From: Rhizobiaceae bacterium | Lineage (GTDB): Bacteria; Pseudomonadota; Alphaproteobacteria; Rhizobiales; Rhizobiaceae | Assembly: GCA_016793565.1 (NCBI GenBank) | Contig: JAEUMA010000714.1 | Coordinates: 1 to 6,460, forward strand | Direction: 5' to 3' | Length of the DNA stretch: 6,460 bases | In this document: positions 1 to 5,373 of the stretch, one piece after another | How positions within the stretch are numbered: the stretch's first letter is position 1 | Layout: each line of letters opens with the position of its first letter | Translations under genes and position numbers: made by a program | The notes under the pieces: generated by a model | The model's input: only the letters and a program-made list of their open reading frames with translations | Told to the model about the DNA's origin: nothing | Database searches by the model: none

Positions 1-326
1 GTCGCAACGCTGTGCGCGTCCTTGATATGGCCTGTGATATCGCCCGCGATAGGCACCGTGCCGGTGTTAATGGCCCTGGCAATCTGGTTGAGGTTGCCGC
101 CGATCGCACGCATGCCGTCGGCGAGCAGGTCAAGCACCAGGCGATCCCCTTCCCCGAGGAACGGCCGCACGCCGGCGCCTTCCATGGCGAGCGATCGGAC
201 AAACGCGGAAACGGTCATCCCCGCTGCGCTCGCGGCCACCTCCAGCGCATCGTACTCGGCAGGCGAGAAGCGGATATGTGCCACCCTATCCTTCCGTTTC
301 GCCGCTTCGGACATGCTGCGAGCCAT
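1..326 (-). CDS. mobC: MobC-family relaxosome accessory protein (3' end outside window)
   Basis: Only the first 108 residues are inside the window; the gene continues past the left edge. MobC proteins are small ribbon-helix-helix DNA-binding proteins that help a MOBP relaxase open and nick oriT. Residues 14-47 fit an RHH domain (strand around VAHIRFSPAEY, then two helices ending FVRSLA). Residues 71-89 carry the family signature, with IGGNLNQIARAIN at its core. The start at 326 is chosen because an in-frame TGA lies two codons upstream (before TTG GCG ATG) and AGAGG sits 11 nt before it; the ATG at 314 is an alternative. The gene is divergent from the VirC1-like gene across the candidate oriT, the same layout as traJ-oriT-traK of RP4 or virD-virC of Ti plasmids. 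A relaxase gene is expected to the left. The family call is firm; the exact start is less certain. Confidence 0.9.
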   Translation of the reverse strand, partial: MARSMSEAAKRKDRVAHIRFSPAEYDALEVAASAAGMTVSAFVRSLAMEGAGVRPFLGEGDRLVLDLLADGMRAIGGNLNQIARAINTGTVPIAGDITGHIKDAHSVA

Positions 327-355
327 CGCCAATCACGCCTCTGATCGTGGTGGTT

Positions 356-430
356 GCGGCCGCAGGCCGCGGATCGAGGGCCTGTCCCTCGATCGTCAGG
401 AAAAATGTATCACATTTTTCCGTATCCTGC
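356..430 (+). other. oriT: Candidate origin of transfer (oriT) with nic site
   Basis: The segment holds three adjacent perfect inverted repeats: GCGGCC-gca-GGCCGC (356-370), GATCGAGGG-cctgt-CCCTCGATC (372-394) and GGAAAAATGT-atc-ACATTTTTCC (399-421). Directly after the third comes TATCCTGC (423-430). RP4, Ti T-DNA borders and other substrates of MOBP relaxases share the nic core YATCCTG|Y, so nicking is predicted between 429 and 430 on the + strand. The inverted repeat ends 8 nt before the predicted nick; from memory this equals the RP4 spacing between the TraJ-site repeat and nic. The location between divergent mobC and virC1-like genes supports the call. The alternative is that the repeats are only operators for the divergent promoters; both roles may coexist. 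Confidence 0.75.
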
Positions 431-433
431 CAA
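404..433 (-). promoter_or_regulatory. Possible mobC promoter overlapping oriT
   Basis: Read on the minus strand, TTGGCA (433-428) and TACATT (409-404) are separated by 18 nt, a plausible -35/-10 pair for leftward transcription of mobC. The pair overlaps both the nic core and the 399-421 inverted repeat. Binding of relaxosome proteins there would be expected to repress mob gene transcription, as in other mob operons. The 372-394 hairpin would then lie in the mRNA leader. Sequence match only; alphaproteobacterial promoters are often weak matches. Confidence 0.35.
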
Positions 434-504
434 CAAAAATAATATTGATTTATCCCATCAGAGCGCTAAAAAACCGATTTTACATATCAATATGATTGTT
501 TTTT

Positions 505-589
505 TCCATGTTTGTGTGCTTCTATATCCATGTGACCCCACGTCCACACGGAAATGGATTCATGTGTGAGTAGAAACACATTTTCATGG
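505..589 (+). repeat. Iterated TYCATG motifs and overdrive-like segment upstream of the VirC1-like gene
   Basis: CATG occurs four times in about 80 bp, at 507, 529, 561 and 585, as TCCATG twice and then TTCATG twice, with start spacings of 22, 32 and 24 bp. The first copy reads ATGTTTGTGTG (508-518). This resembles the conserved 3' part of the Ti overdrive enhancer (TGTTTGTTTG), which VirC1 is known to bind. The motifs could be binding sites for the VirC1-like or RHH protein, or a ParG-type centromere/operator. The surrounding 430-560 stretch is far more AT-rich than the rest of the window. This is pattern recognition with inferred function. Confidence 0.4.
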
Positions 590-600
590 GAGTGCAGCCG

Positions 601-1302
601 ATGACCGTCGTGATCGCCGCCATCAATGGCAAAGGTGGTGCTGGCAAGACCACCGCGCTGATGAACATCGCCGGTGAATATGCCTTGCGCGGCGGACGGG
701 TCGCCATGATCGACATGGACGCACGCAACAACCTGATGAAGTGGTGGTCGGATTGCCAGGAGAAGGACGCCCAGCCCGAGGGCATCGAGGTTAATAGCCA
801 CAAGACGGCAAGAGGGCTGGAGCGCTGGATGGCGGACAACGCCGGTGTATTCGATCATCTCTTGATCGACACGCCCGGCGAGGACACCTCGATTGTGGAT
901 CCCGTGATCGCGGCGGCCGATCTGGTGATCTCGCCGATTCAGCCGTCAAAACGCGAAGTGCTCGGCGCCATCGACAGTTTCGAGAATGTGCTGCGGGTCA
1001 ACGAGGCGCTGGGAAAGAGCTGCCGGCATGGCGTGCTGCGCACCCGGATCACGGTGACGGTGAGGCACACGGAACTCTACCGAAAGATCAGGCCGATCAT
1101 CGAGGACACGGTCGGGACCTACCTGTTCCGAACCGAGGTGTTCGAGCGCAATGTCTATAAGGACATCCACAACGGCATCGGCACGCTTCAGATGCAGGAG
1201 GTGACGGAGGCGATCGCCAAGGCGCGGCGGGAGACGCAGGCGTTGGTCGCTGAAGTCGACCAACTGCTCATGAACGGGGCAACGACGGGACGCGCGGCAT
1301 GA
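601..1302 (+). CDS. VirC1-like ParA/MinD-family ATPase
   Basis: A 233-aa deviant Walker-type ATPase. Walker A is KGGAGKTT at residues 11-18 (signature Lys11, catalytic Lys16), the A' motif has Asp38 and Asp40, and Walker B is HLLIDTPG at 86-93. The KGGAGKTTALM start, the RVAMIDMDARNNLMKWW stretch and the length match Agrobacterium VirC1 (about 231 aa) better than chromosomal ParA. VirC1 binds overdrive, helps assemble the relaxosome and brings it to the cell pole and the secretion channel. The start at 601 is chosen over the ATG at 586 because GGGAG (588-592) sits 8 nt upstream, while 586 has no ribosome binding site. The gene overlaps the following RHH gene by ATGA, so the two are probably co-translated. 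The alternative role is the ATPase of a type Ib (ParA/ParG) partition system; the oriT and mobC next door favour transfer. Confidence 0.93.
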   Translation: MTVVIAAINGKGGAGKTTALMNIAGEYALRGGRVAMIDMDARNNLMKWWSDCQEKDAQPEGIEVNSHKTARGLERWMADNAGVFDHLLIDTPGEDTSIVDPVIAAADLVISPIQPSKREVLGAIDSFENVLRVNEALGKSCRHGVLRTRITVTVRHTELYRKIRPIIEDTVGTYLFRTEVFERNVYKDIHNGIGTLQMQEVTEAIAKARRETQALVAEVDQLLMNGATTGRAA

Positions 1303-1655
1303 GCGGGAAAGAAAGCCTGTCGTTGGACGAATTCGCCACCGCTCCGCGCCGTCAACGTCCAGCGGCAAGTTTGGCCCTGGATCACGCCGGGGATGCAAGC
1401 CTCGCTGCGCCGCAGGGTGCGCCAGCACCGGCAGCGACAGAAGACACGGGGAAAGGCGCGGCATCCAGCGAGGCGAGCAAGGCGCTGCGGCAAATGAAAC
1501 GGGCGCGAATGAAAGGTGCAAGTCACTTCGTGAATGTCAATCTGGATCGCGACATGAAGCGGCGGCTGAAGCTGGCTTCCTTCCACATGGAAACGTCCAT
1601 GCAGGCCCTCATGGAGAAGGCCATTCGACAATATCTGGACGCGAACGGATTCTGA
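1299..1655 (+). CDS. Small ribbon-helix-helix protein, VirC2/ParG-like partner of the ATPase
   Basis: A 118-aa protein whose start overlaps the stop of the ATPase gene (ATGA), indicating coupled expression. Residues 1-72 are Ala/Pro/Gly/Ser-rich and look disordered, ending in a basic patch (KRARMK). Residues 76-116 fit an RHH domain: strand HFVNVNLD, first helix DMKRRLKLASFHM, second helix QALMEKAIRQYLD. By position it corresponds to VirC2, which acts with VirC1 in relaxosome assembly. VirC2 is longer (about 200 aa) and carries a duplicated RHH unit, whereas this protein has one unit and would have to dimerise, as ParG does. ParG-type proteins also have a flexible basic N-terminus that stimulates the ATPase. 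The RHH fold is well supported; the VirC2 equivalence is inferred from gene order. Confidence 0.85.
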   Translation: MSGKESLSLDEFATAPRRQRPAASLALDHAGDASLAAPQGAPAPAATEDTGKGAASSEASKALRQMKRARMKGASHFVNVNLDRDMKRRLKLASFHMETSMQALMEKAIRQYLDANGF

Positions 1656-1728
1656 TCGGAATTGCAGTCCGCACAGACCTACTCCAAGAGTCGAGTTGAT
1701 GTCGTGCTCCAATCCCTGCTAGGAACAC

Positions 1729-1790
1729 TGTCGTTTTGGCTCTGATTTTTGGGGTTTGGAGCCAAATCAGGGATTTTCCCGTCGTTTTTG
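1729..1790. promoter_or_regulatory. Inverted-repeat cluster upstream of the XRE regulator
   Basis: The gap 1656-1826 carries TTTGGCTC (1735-1742) / GAGCCAAA (1759-1766). A second, overlapping pair is CTGATTT (1742-1748) / AAATCAG (1764-1770). The two hairpins share bases and exclude each other. A third small dyad, GGGA-ttt-TCCC, follows at 1770-1780, and TCGTTTTGGC (1731-1740) is echoed by TCGTTTTTGGC from 1781. This is a likely operator/promoter region for the XRE gene 40-90 bp downstream, perhaps autoregulated. A Rho-independent terminator for the upstream RHH gene is less likely because no clear T-tract follows a GC stem. Confidence 0.4.
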
Positions 1791-1826
1791 GCGGGTGCGG
1801 AAGCGAATTCAAATCGAGCCGGGCAG

Positions 1827-2324
1827 ATGGCCATCAAGGACGTCCAGACATATATCGACAGGCGCGGGCTTGTCGAAACAAACGACTCGGAGGTCGACAA
1901 GCCGATCTGGCGGAAGCCCGGCTTCAACGGCGTGCGCAGCCTTCTGGAAATCGAGGAGGAACTGAGCCGCTATTTGCGCGAACGTCGCGATGCGCAGAAT
2001 CTCAATCGCGAGCAGGTCGGCATGATGGTCGGCCTTCATCAGGAGATTTATGCACGACATGAAAGGGCAGGCGCCAAGCTCAGGGTCGCGCGCTTGATTC
2101 ATCTCGCCGAGTTGCTCGATTTCTCGCCAATCGAGGCGCTGTATGCGGCTGCCCCTCATCTGTTCGGCGAAAGTGAGCAGGAGGCCGACGTCAAACTAAA
2201 GCTGATGTTGCGCATGCTCGATCTGCCGGCGTCGACAGCCCAGCATCTCTTGATGACGATAGAGGAACTGGCTCCGGACGCGGACGCCGCGCCACGGCGC
2301 GGCCAGAGCAGGGCCGGCGAATGA
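1827..2324 (+). CDS. XRE-family helix-turn-helix transcriptional regulator
   Basis: A 165-aa protein with a Cro/C1-type HTH at about residues 46-104: LSRYLRERRDAQNLNREQVG, then MVGLHQEIYARHERAGAKL, then RLIHLAELLDFSPIEAL. The Arg-rich first helix, the QVGMMVG turn and the YARHERA recognition segment are the visible family marks. Residues 1-45 are polar, and residues 115-150 are helical and could mediate dimerisation. It probably regulates the transfer or accessory genes and its own promoter, since an inverted-repeat cluster lies just upstream. The ATG at 1827 is preferred; a TTG at 1749 in the same frame would add 26 residues but reads through the inverted repeats. The ribosome binding site is weak (GAGCCGGGCAG). 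Its DNA target is not deducible. Confidence 0.82.
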   Translation: MAIKDVQTYIDRRGLVETNDSEVDKPIWRKPGFNGVRSLLEIEEELSRYLRERRDAQNLNREQVGMMVGLHQEIYARHERAGAKLRVARLIHLAELLDFSPIEALYAAAPHLFGESEQEADVKLKLMLRMLDLPASTAQHLLMTIEELAPDADAAPRRGQSRAGE

Positions 2325-2435
2325 GGCCCGGGTCCGCGCAGAACCGGGAATAGCGGCCGGACCGGGGCAGCCGCCAAGGCCTTGCAGGCGTTGCATGAGT
2401 GTCTGATGCGGCCGCGACCTGGAGCTGTGGAGGTG

Positions 2436-3632
2436 ATGCGACGTCTCCTGATTGATGGCAAAACCTACGCTGATGAGGGGCCAGAGCTCCGGGCCGCGCT
2501 CGCCGCCGCTTACGCGCGCAAGGAGCGGCCGTTGTGCCTGTGCCGTGACCCGGGATGCGCGATGTACATCGCGCGGATCGGCGATCTCTTTGTGACCAAG
2601 CGCATGCCGCTGAGCGGCGGTGCGCACGACCCGTCCTGTGACTCCTATGAATCGCCCTTCGATCTGTCGGGTCTTGGCGCGCTTATGGGCAACGCGATCC
2701 AGCTCGACGAGCAGACTGGAAAGGCGGCGTTGAAGCTCGACTTCAGCCTGGCGAAAACAGGCAATCGGGCGGCCCCGGTCCCAGGCCGGGATAGTTCTTC
2801 GAGCGTGTCGGGAGACCCCCGGAGGCTGTCGCTTCGCGGCCTGCTCCATTATCTATGGCACGAAGCCGAGCTGACCGTCTGGACGTCCAGATGGGCCGGC
2901 AAGCGCCATTGGTGGAATGTGCGCTGGCATCTTCTCGCGGCGGCCAACCAGATGATCGCCAAGGGCGCACCACTCGCAGATATCCTGTTCGTGCCCGAGC
3001 CGTTTCGCGCGGAAAACAAGGATGCGATCGAACAGCGTCGAAACGCGGCGCTTGCAGCGGCGGTGGTACCCAAGAATGGCCCGCGTAGATTGCTCGTGCT
3101 GATCGGCGAGGTGAAGGAGGTAGCGCCGGCACGGGTGGGCCAACGGCTCGTCATCAAACACATGCCCGGCTTCCCCTTCATGATCGACGACGCGCTCTAT
3201 CGGCGCCTGCAGGCGCGGTTCGAAAGCGAGCTCTCACTGTGGGGAGCGGACCCATCCTCCCATTTGATTGCGGTCTCGACGTTCGGGTTGAACGCGGCTG
3301 GCCTCTCCATCGTCGAGGAGATTGCGGTGATGGTGGTGTCCGAGAATTGGATTCCGTACGAGACGGTTTCAGAAAAGAAGCTGATCGACGCCCTCGCCCG
3401 GCTTCGCGAGAAAAGTGTTAAGGAATTGCGCTACGACCTGCAAGCTGACCGACCTATCGCGAATGCATTGCTTCAATACAGGAAGAATCCGGTCGCGCTA
3501 TTCGTCGTTCCGGCGTCAGCAGACGAGAAGTTCGAGGATTCCTTGCAGGACATGATAGCGAGCCGGCCGGAGATGCATGCATGGACGTGGCGGGTCGCCG
3601 ATGGGGATATGCCTGACTTGCCATCGCCGTGA
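2436..3632 (+). CDS. DUF1173 family protein of unknown function
   Basis: About 398 aa. I recognise the family (DUF1173, common on alphaproteobacterial plasmids and ICEs) from RPLCLCRDPGCAMYIARIG near the N-terminus and HDPSCDSYE shortly after. Cys34, Cys36, Cys41, His64 and Cys68 could form a metal site. Residues 108-130 are a Pro/Ser/Gly linker. The C-terminal half (about 215-385) alternates strands and helices: LLVLIGEVKEV, HLIAVSTFGL, EEIAVMVVSENWIPYETVSE, KELRYDLQA and PVALFVVP. It could be a degenerate nuclease-like fold, but no complete catalytic set is evident. No membrane segment or signal peptide is seen. The start is uncertain: ATG 2436 has GGAG 11 nt upstream and gives the usual short N-terminus (MRRLLIDG); GTG 2427, ATG 2406 and TTG 2382 are in frame. 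It lies 111 nt after the XRE gene on the same strand. Confidence 0.85.
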   Translation: MRRLLIDGKTYADEGPELRAALAAAYARKERPLCLCRDPGCAMYIARIGDLFVTKRMPLSGGAHDPSCDSYESPFDLSGLGALMGNAIQLDEQTGKAALKLDFSLAKTGNRAAPVPGRDSSSSVSGDPRRLSLRGLLHYLWHEAELTVWTSRWAGKRHWWNVRWHLLAAANQMIAKGAPLADILFVPEPFRAENKDAIEQRRNAALAAAVVPKNGPRRLLVLIGEVKEVAPARVGQRLVIKHMPGFPFMIDDALYRRLQARFESELSLWGADPSSHLIAVSTFGLNAAGLSIVEEIAVMVVSENWIPYETVSEKKLIDALARLREKSVKELRYDLQADRPIANALLQYRKNPVALFVVPASADEKFEDSLQDMIASRPEMHAWTWRVADGDMPDLPSP

Positions 3633-3643
3633 GACCCGTGAAA

Positions 3644-3668
3644 GCCGGACCCGCGGAGCGGGCCCGGC
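3644..3668. terminator. Hairpin between convergent genes
   Basis: GCCGGACCCGC-gga-GCGGGCCCGGC has 11-bp arms with one A-C mismatch. It lies 11 nt after the DUF1173 stop and 9 nt beyond the stop of the convergent 146-aa gene. It has no T-tract on either side, so it may block RNA polymerase from both directions weakly or act as an mRNA 3' stabiliser. Confidence 0.5.
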
Positions 3669-3677
3669 AATGCGCCG

Positions 3678-4118
3678 TCAAACCGTCGCGATGACGGTAC
3701 GCGCAACGCACATGAGCTTGACCGTGAACCCGGCGACGCGGCTCCCGAAGACGTTCGGTCCGTTGATAACCTCGAACTCCGGCGAGAGGACCGGATACCG
3801 GATCGTTAGTATTGCGGCGAAGTCCTCGATTGGAAGGCTCGCCGAAACCGTCTCGCCGGCGGCGTCATTGCCGACGATGAGCAGGTTGCCCGCGAGCGGG
3901 CTGGCGTAGTCCTTCAGTTCGGTGAAGCAGGTCAGCTCATCGGTCAGGCCATTGTCGTCCTTGATGATGCAATGCGACCTGTCGATGCGCACCATGTCGA
4001 TAAGCTCACATCCGATGTGCCGGCGGATTTCCGCGAGGCTGTTCCTCGGATCGATCGTGACGGCACGGATCGTCCGGCGCTCGACATCCACGAGATAGGC
4101 GGTGAGGAAGTTTGTCAT
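3678..4118 (-). CDS. Unknown 146-aa accessory protein
   Basis: The start at 4118 is well supported by AAAGGAG 6 nt upstream. The protein is soluble, without a signal peptide or membrane helix. It reads as an alpha/beta fold: strand FLTAYLVDVERRTIRAVTI (4-22), helix SLAEIRRHIGCE (27-38), strand DMVRIDRSHCIIKDDNG (41-57), then LAGNLLIVGNDAAGETVSAS (75-94), and a C-terminal strand-rich part with INGPNVFGSRVAGF (118-131). The N-terminal half is reminiscent of DUF3846-like plasmid proteins (an index helix followed by ...IxxVxID...DDNGL), but I cannot confirm membership. Similar proteins occur, as I recall, in alphaproteobacterial accessory regions, always of unknown function. A 113-bp structured repeat ends 54 nt upstream of its start, the same arrangement as the 54-aa gene. 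Confidence 0.8.
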   Translation of the reverse strand: MTNFLTAYLVDVERRTIRAVTIDPRNSLAEIRRHIGCELIDMVRIDRSHCIIKDDNGLTDELTCFTELKDYASPLAGNLLIVGNDAAGETVSASLPIEDFAAILTIRYPVLSPEFEVINGPNVFGSRVAGFTVKLMCVARTVIATV

Positions 4119-4172
4119 GCTGATCTCCTTTCATTGCGATGACGGAGATCGGCAGCGGGCAAGTCGCGCATC

Positions 4173-4285
4173 GGGTCAGGGATCGCGCAGCGACCGCCAG
4201 AGGCGGCGAGCGGGGGAGCCGATTTTCCGACGACGCCATTTTCGGGCGGCGGCTGAAAATTGGGGGAACCGCTCGTCCTTGAGGC
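4173..4285. repeat. Structured repeat, copy A (imperfect palindrome)
   Basis: A 113-bp element matching copy B at 5581-5691 in about 100 positions, same orientation. It has a nested dyad: TCAGGGA / TCCTTGA (4176-4182 / 4276-4282, one G-T pair), GAGCGG / CCGCTC (4208-4213 / 4269-4274) and CCGATTTTC / GAAAATTGG (4219-4227 / 4255-4263, one G-T pair). An apical stem CGACGCC / GGCGGCG (4231-4237 / 4245-4251) has one mismatch. It ends 54 nt before the start of the leftward 146-aa gene. Possible roles are a single-strand promoter, a leader RNA or a mobile palindromic repeat. Confidence 0.85.
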
Positions 4286-4654
4286 GCGATGGGCTGGCGT
4301 ATGATCGGATGTCAGAAGAAGAGCCCCGCGCCCGCAGGGCGCGGTCCATGTCCGGCGACCAGCCGGCCCTGCGCCCTCCCCGCGCGTCATCGGTCCCGGA
4401 TCAGCGCCGGCGACCGAGCGCCGCGAGAGGTTCGTCACCCGCATGGGCCGAAACCGCGCAGCGGGTTCGGTGAGCGCCCCTGGGCGCGAGTAGAGCCGTG
4501 TCCCGAAGGGACCTCGCCCAAGCCCTTCTTCCGAACGTCATCCCAACCATGCGTCGGACGATGACGTCGATTCATCACGAACATGAATCGGTCGGACCGC
4601 ATTGATTCAGCGATGTCGTTGGACGCCGCTTCTGAAGGAAGCGAGATTCCCGTC
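4286..4654. other. Gene-free GC-rich stretch with a series of hairpins
   Basis: No credible gene is visible between repeat A and the WGR gene. Several hairpins are: CCGCGCCC-gca-GGGCGCGG (4326-4344); CCGAA-a-CC / GG-TTCGG (4448-4470); GCGCC-cctg-GGCGC (4474-4487); GTCCC-gaa-GGGAC (4500-4512). The last three follow one another closely, and CTCGCCC at 4513-4519 can pair with GGGCGCGAG at 4482-4490 if two bases bulge. A structured untranslated RNA or leader of the WGR gene is possible, but GC-rich DNA forms such stems often. The WGR promoter should lie here; no convincing -35/-10 pair was found. Confidence 0.4.
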
Positions 4655-4909
4655 ATGGAGCACGACGAAACAGGCCCGGTTCATCTTCGTCGCATCGACC
4701 CGTCGCGAAACATGCGGCGCTTCTATGTGCTCGCCATCCAGCCGACCCTGTTCGGCGGTGCCTCCGTCATGCGCAACTGGGGCAGGATCGGCAGCAACGG
4801 CCGGTCGATGATGGAGACGTTTGACAGCGACGGGGACGCAGCCAACGCCTCCATGCGCCTCGAACGCGCCAAGCGCCGCAAGGGATATCGCGACAGCGCG
4901 CTTGCTTGA
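4655..4909 (+). CDS. Stand-alone WGR-domain protein
   Basis: An 84-aa protein consisting almost entirely of a WGR domain: HLRRIDPSRNMRRFYVLAIQ (10-29), LFGGASVMRNWGRIGSNGR (32-50, with the name-giving Trp42-Gly43-Arg44), and a C-terminal helix with ASMRLERAKRRKGY (65-78). WGR domains are nucleic-acid-binding modules known from PARPs and from bacterial MolR-type regulators; in PARP1 the domain contacts the DNA break. Small single-domain versions are frequent on alphaproteobacterial plasmids, with unknown role. The start at 4655 gives the compact form typical of these proteins and has GCGAG about 9 nt upstream; ATGs at 4583 and 4613 are in frame and would add 24 or 14 unconserved-looking residues. 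A link to the macro-domain gene nearby, through ADP-ribose biology, is only a thought. Confidence 0.85.
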   Translation: MEHDETGPVHLRRIDPSRNMRRFYVLAIQPTLFGGASVMRNWGRIGSNGRSMMETFDSDGDAANASMRLERAKRRKGYRDSALA

Positions 4910-4917
4910 CCTCGGCG

Positions 4918-4937
4918 CGGCGCGGAGAAACGCGCCG
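4918..4937 (+). terminator. Possible terminator of the WGR gene
   Basis: CGGCGCG-gagaaa-CGCGCCG has perfect 7-bp arms and starts 9 nt after the WGR stop. TTTT follows only after 10 more nt (4948-4951), so this is a non-classical intrinsic terminator at best. An alternative left arm with the same sequence at 4913-4919 gives a longer loop. Confidence 0.4.
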
Positions 4938-5048
4938 AATCCCTCGCTTTTCAGTGGATGCGCGCCGTCGTGCGAGCGCCGTCCCTACCGTTACAGCGAA
5001 TTCGTTGCCATAGAGGGGATTGATCCACCCGAGAGGAGACCTCCCGAC

Positions 5049-5327
5049 ATGACGACAGCGACCGAGATTGCCGACAAGATTGCTGAAACGCAGAACCTGA
5101 CCAAGGCGCAGGCCAAGACCATCGTCGACAACGTCTTCAAGGAGATCGCGGCCGCGGCCGCGAGCGGGGCCGAGACGAACATTCCGGGCTTCGGCAAGTT
5201 CAAGGTGAAGGCGACGCCGGCGCGCGAGGGCCGCAATCCGGCCACCGGTGGAACGATCAAGATCGCGGCGTCGAAGAAGCTGGCCTTCGCGCCGGCAAAG
5301 GCCGTGAAGGACGCGCTCAACGGCTGA
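5049..5327 (+). CDS. HU-family DNA-binding protein
   Basis: A 92-aa nucleoid protein. N-terminal helices (4-42, TEIADKIAETQNLTKAQAK ...) form the dimer core. The beta arm contains IPGFGKFKVKATPAREGRNP (45-64), with the arm-tip RNP at 62-64 whose proline intercalates into DNA in HU/IHF. The C-terminus ends LAFAPAKAVKDALNG, the usual HU ending. Its length matches the family. HU bends DNA non-specifically; element-encoded copies are thought to compact incoming DNA, assist relaxosome or recombination complexes, or limit the fitness cost of foreign DNA. The start has AGGAG (5034-5038) 10 nt upstream. The gene has its own upstream gap (4938-5048) and converges on the 54-aa gene. Assignment to HU rather than IHF rests on general likeness; the host chromosome will carry its own copy. 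Confidence 0.95.
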   Translation: MTTATEIADKIAETQNLTKAQAKTIVDNVFKEIAAAAASGAETNIPGFGKFKVKATPAREGRNPATGGTIKIAASKKLAFAPAKAVKDALNG

Positions 5328-5354
5328 GGCCGCCGGGCGCGTCCAAGGCGCGAT

Positions 5355-5373
5355 GCCGCCCTAGAAGGGCGGC
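5355..5373. terminator. Hairpin between HU and the convergent 54-aa gene
   Basis: GCCGCCC-tagaa-GGGCGGC has perfect 7-bp arms. It lies 27 nt after the HU stop and overlaps the last codons and stop of the convergent 54-aa gene. No T-tract is present. It could terminate or attenuate transcription from either side. Confidence 0.45.

Noticed and set aside
372..394. Perfect 9-bp hairpin as an intrinsic terminator of mobC or of an upstream transcript
   Set aside because: It lies upstream of mobC, has no T-tract, and sits in a row of inverted repeats leading to the nic core, so an oriT or operator role fits better.
22..495. 157-aa and 110-aa rightward readings at the left end
   Set aside because: They are antisense to mobC, whose protein carries a clear family signature, and they run into the AT-rich oriT gap.
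586..600. Upstream ATG giving five extra residues on the VirC1-like ATPase
   Set aside because: No ribosome binding site precedes it, while GGGAG is ideally placed for the ATG at 601, and 233 aa matches the usual VirC1 length.
601..1655. Plain chromosomal-type ParAB partition locus
   Set aside because: There is no ParB with HTH and CTPase domains. The ATPase resembles VirC1 and is next to mobC and a nic sequence, though a type Ib ParA/ParG role cannot be excluded.
4115..4444. 109-aa leftward reading through repeat copy A, sharing an APPLAA-GGRCAI string with the reading through copy B
   Set aside because: The shared peptide only reflects the DNA repeat. The reading overlaps the start of the well-supported 146-aa gene in another frame and has no ribosome binding site.
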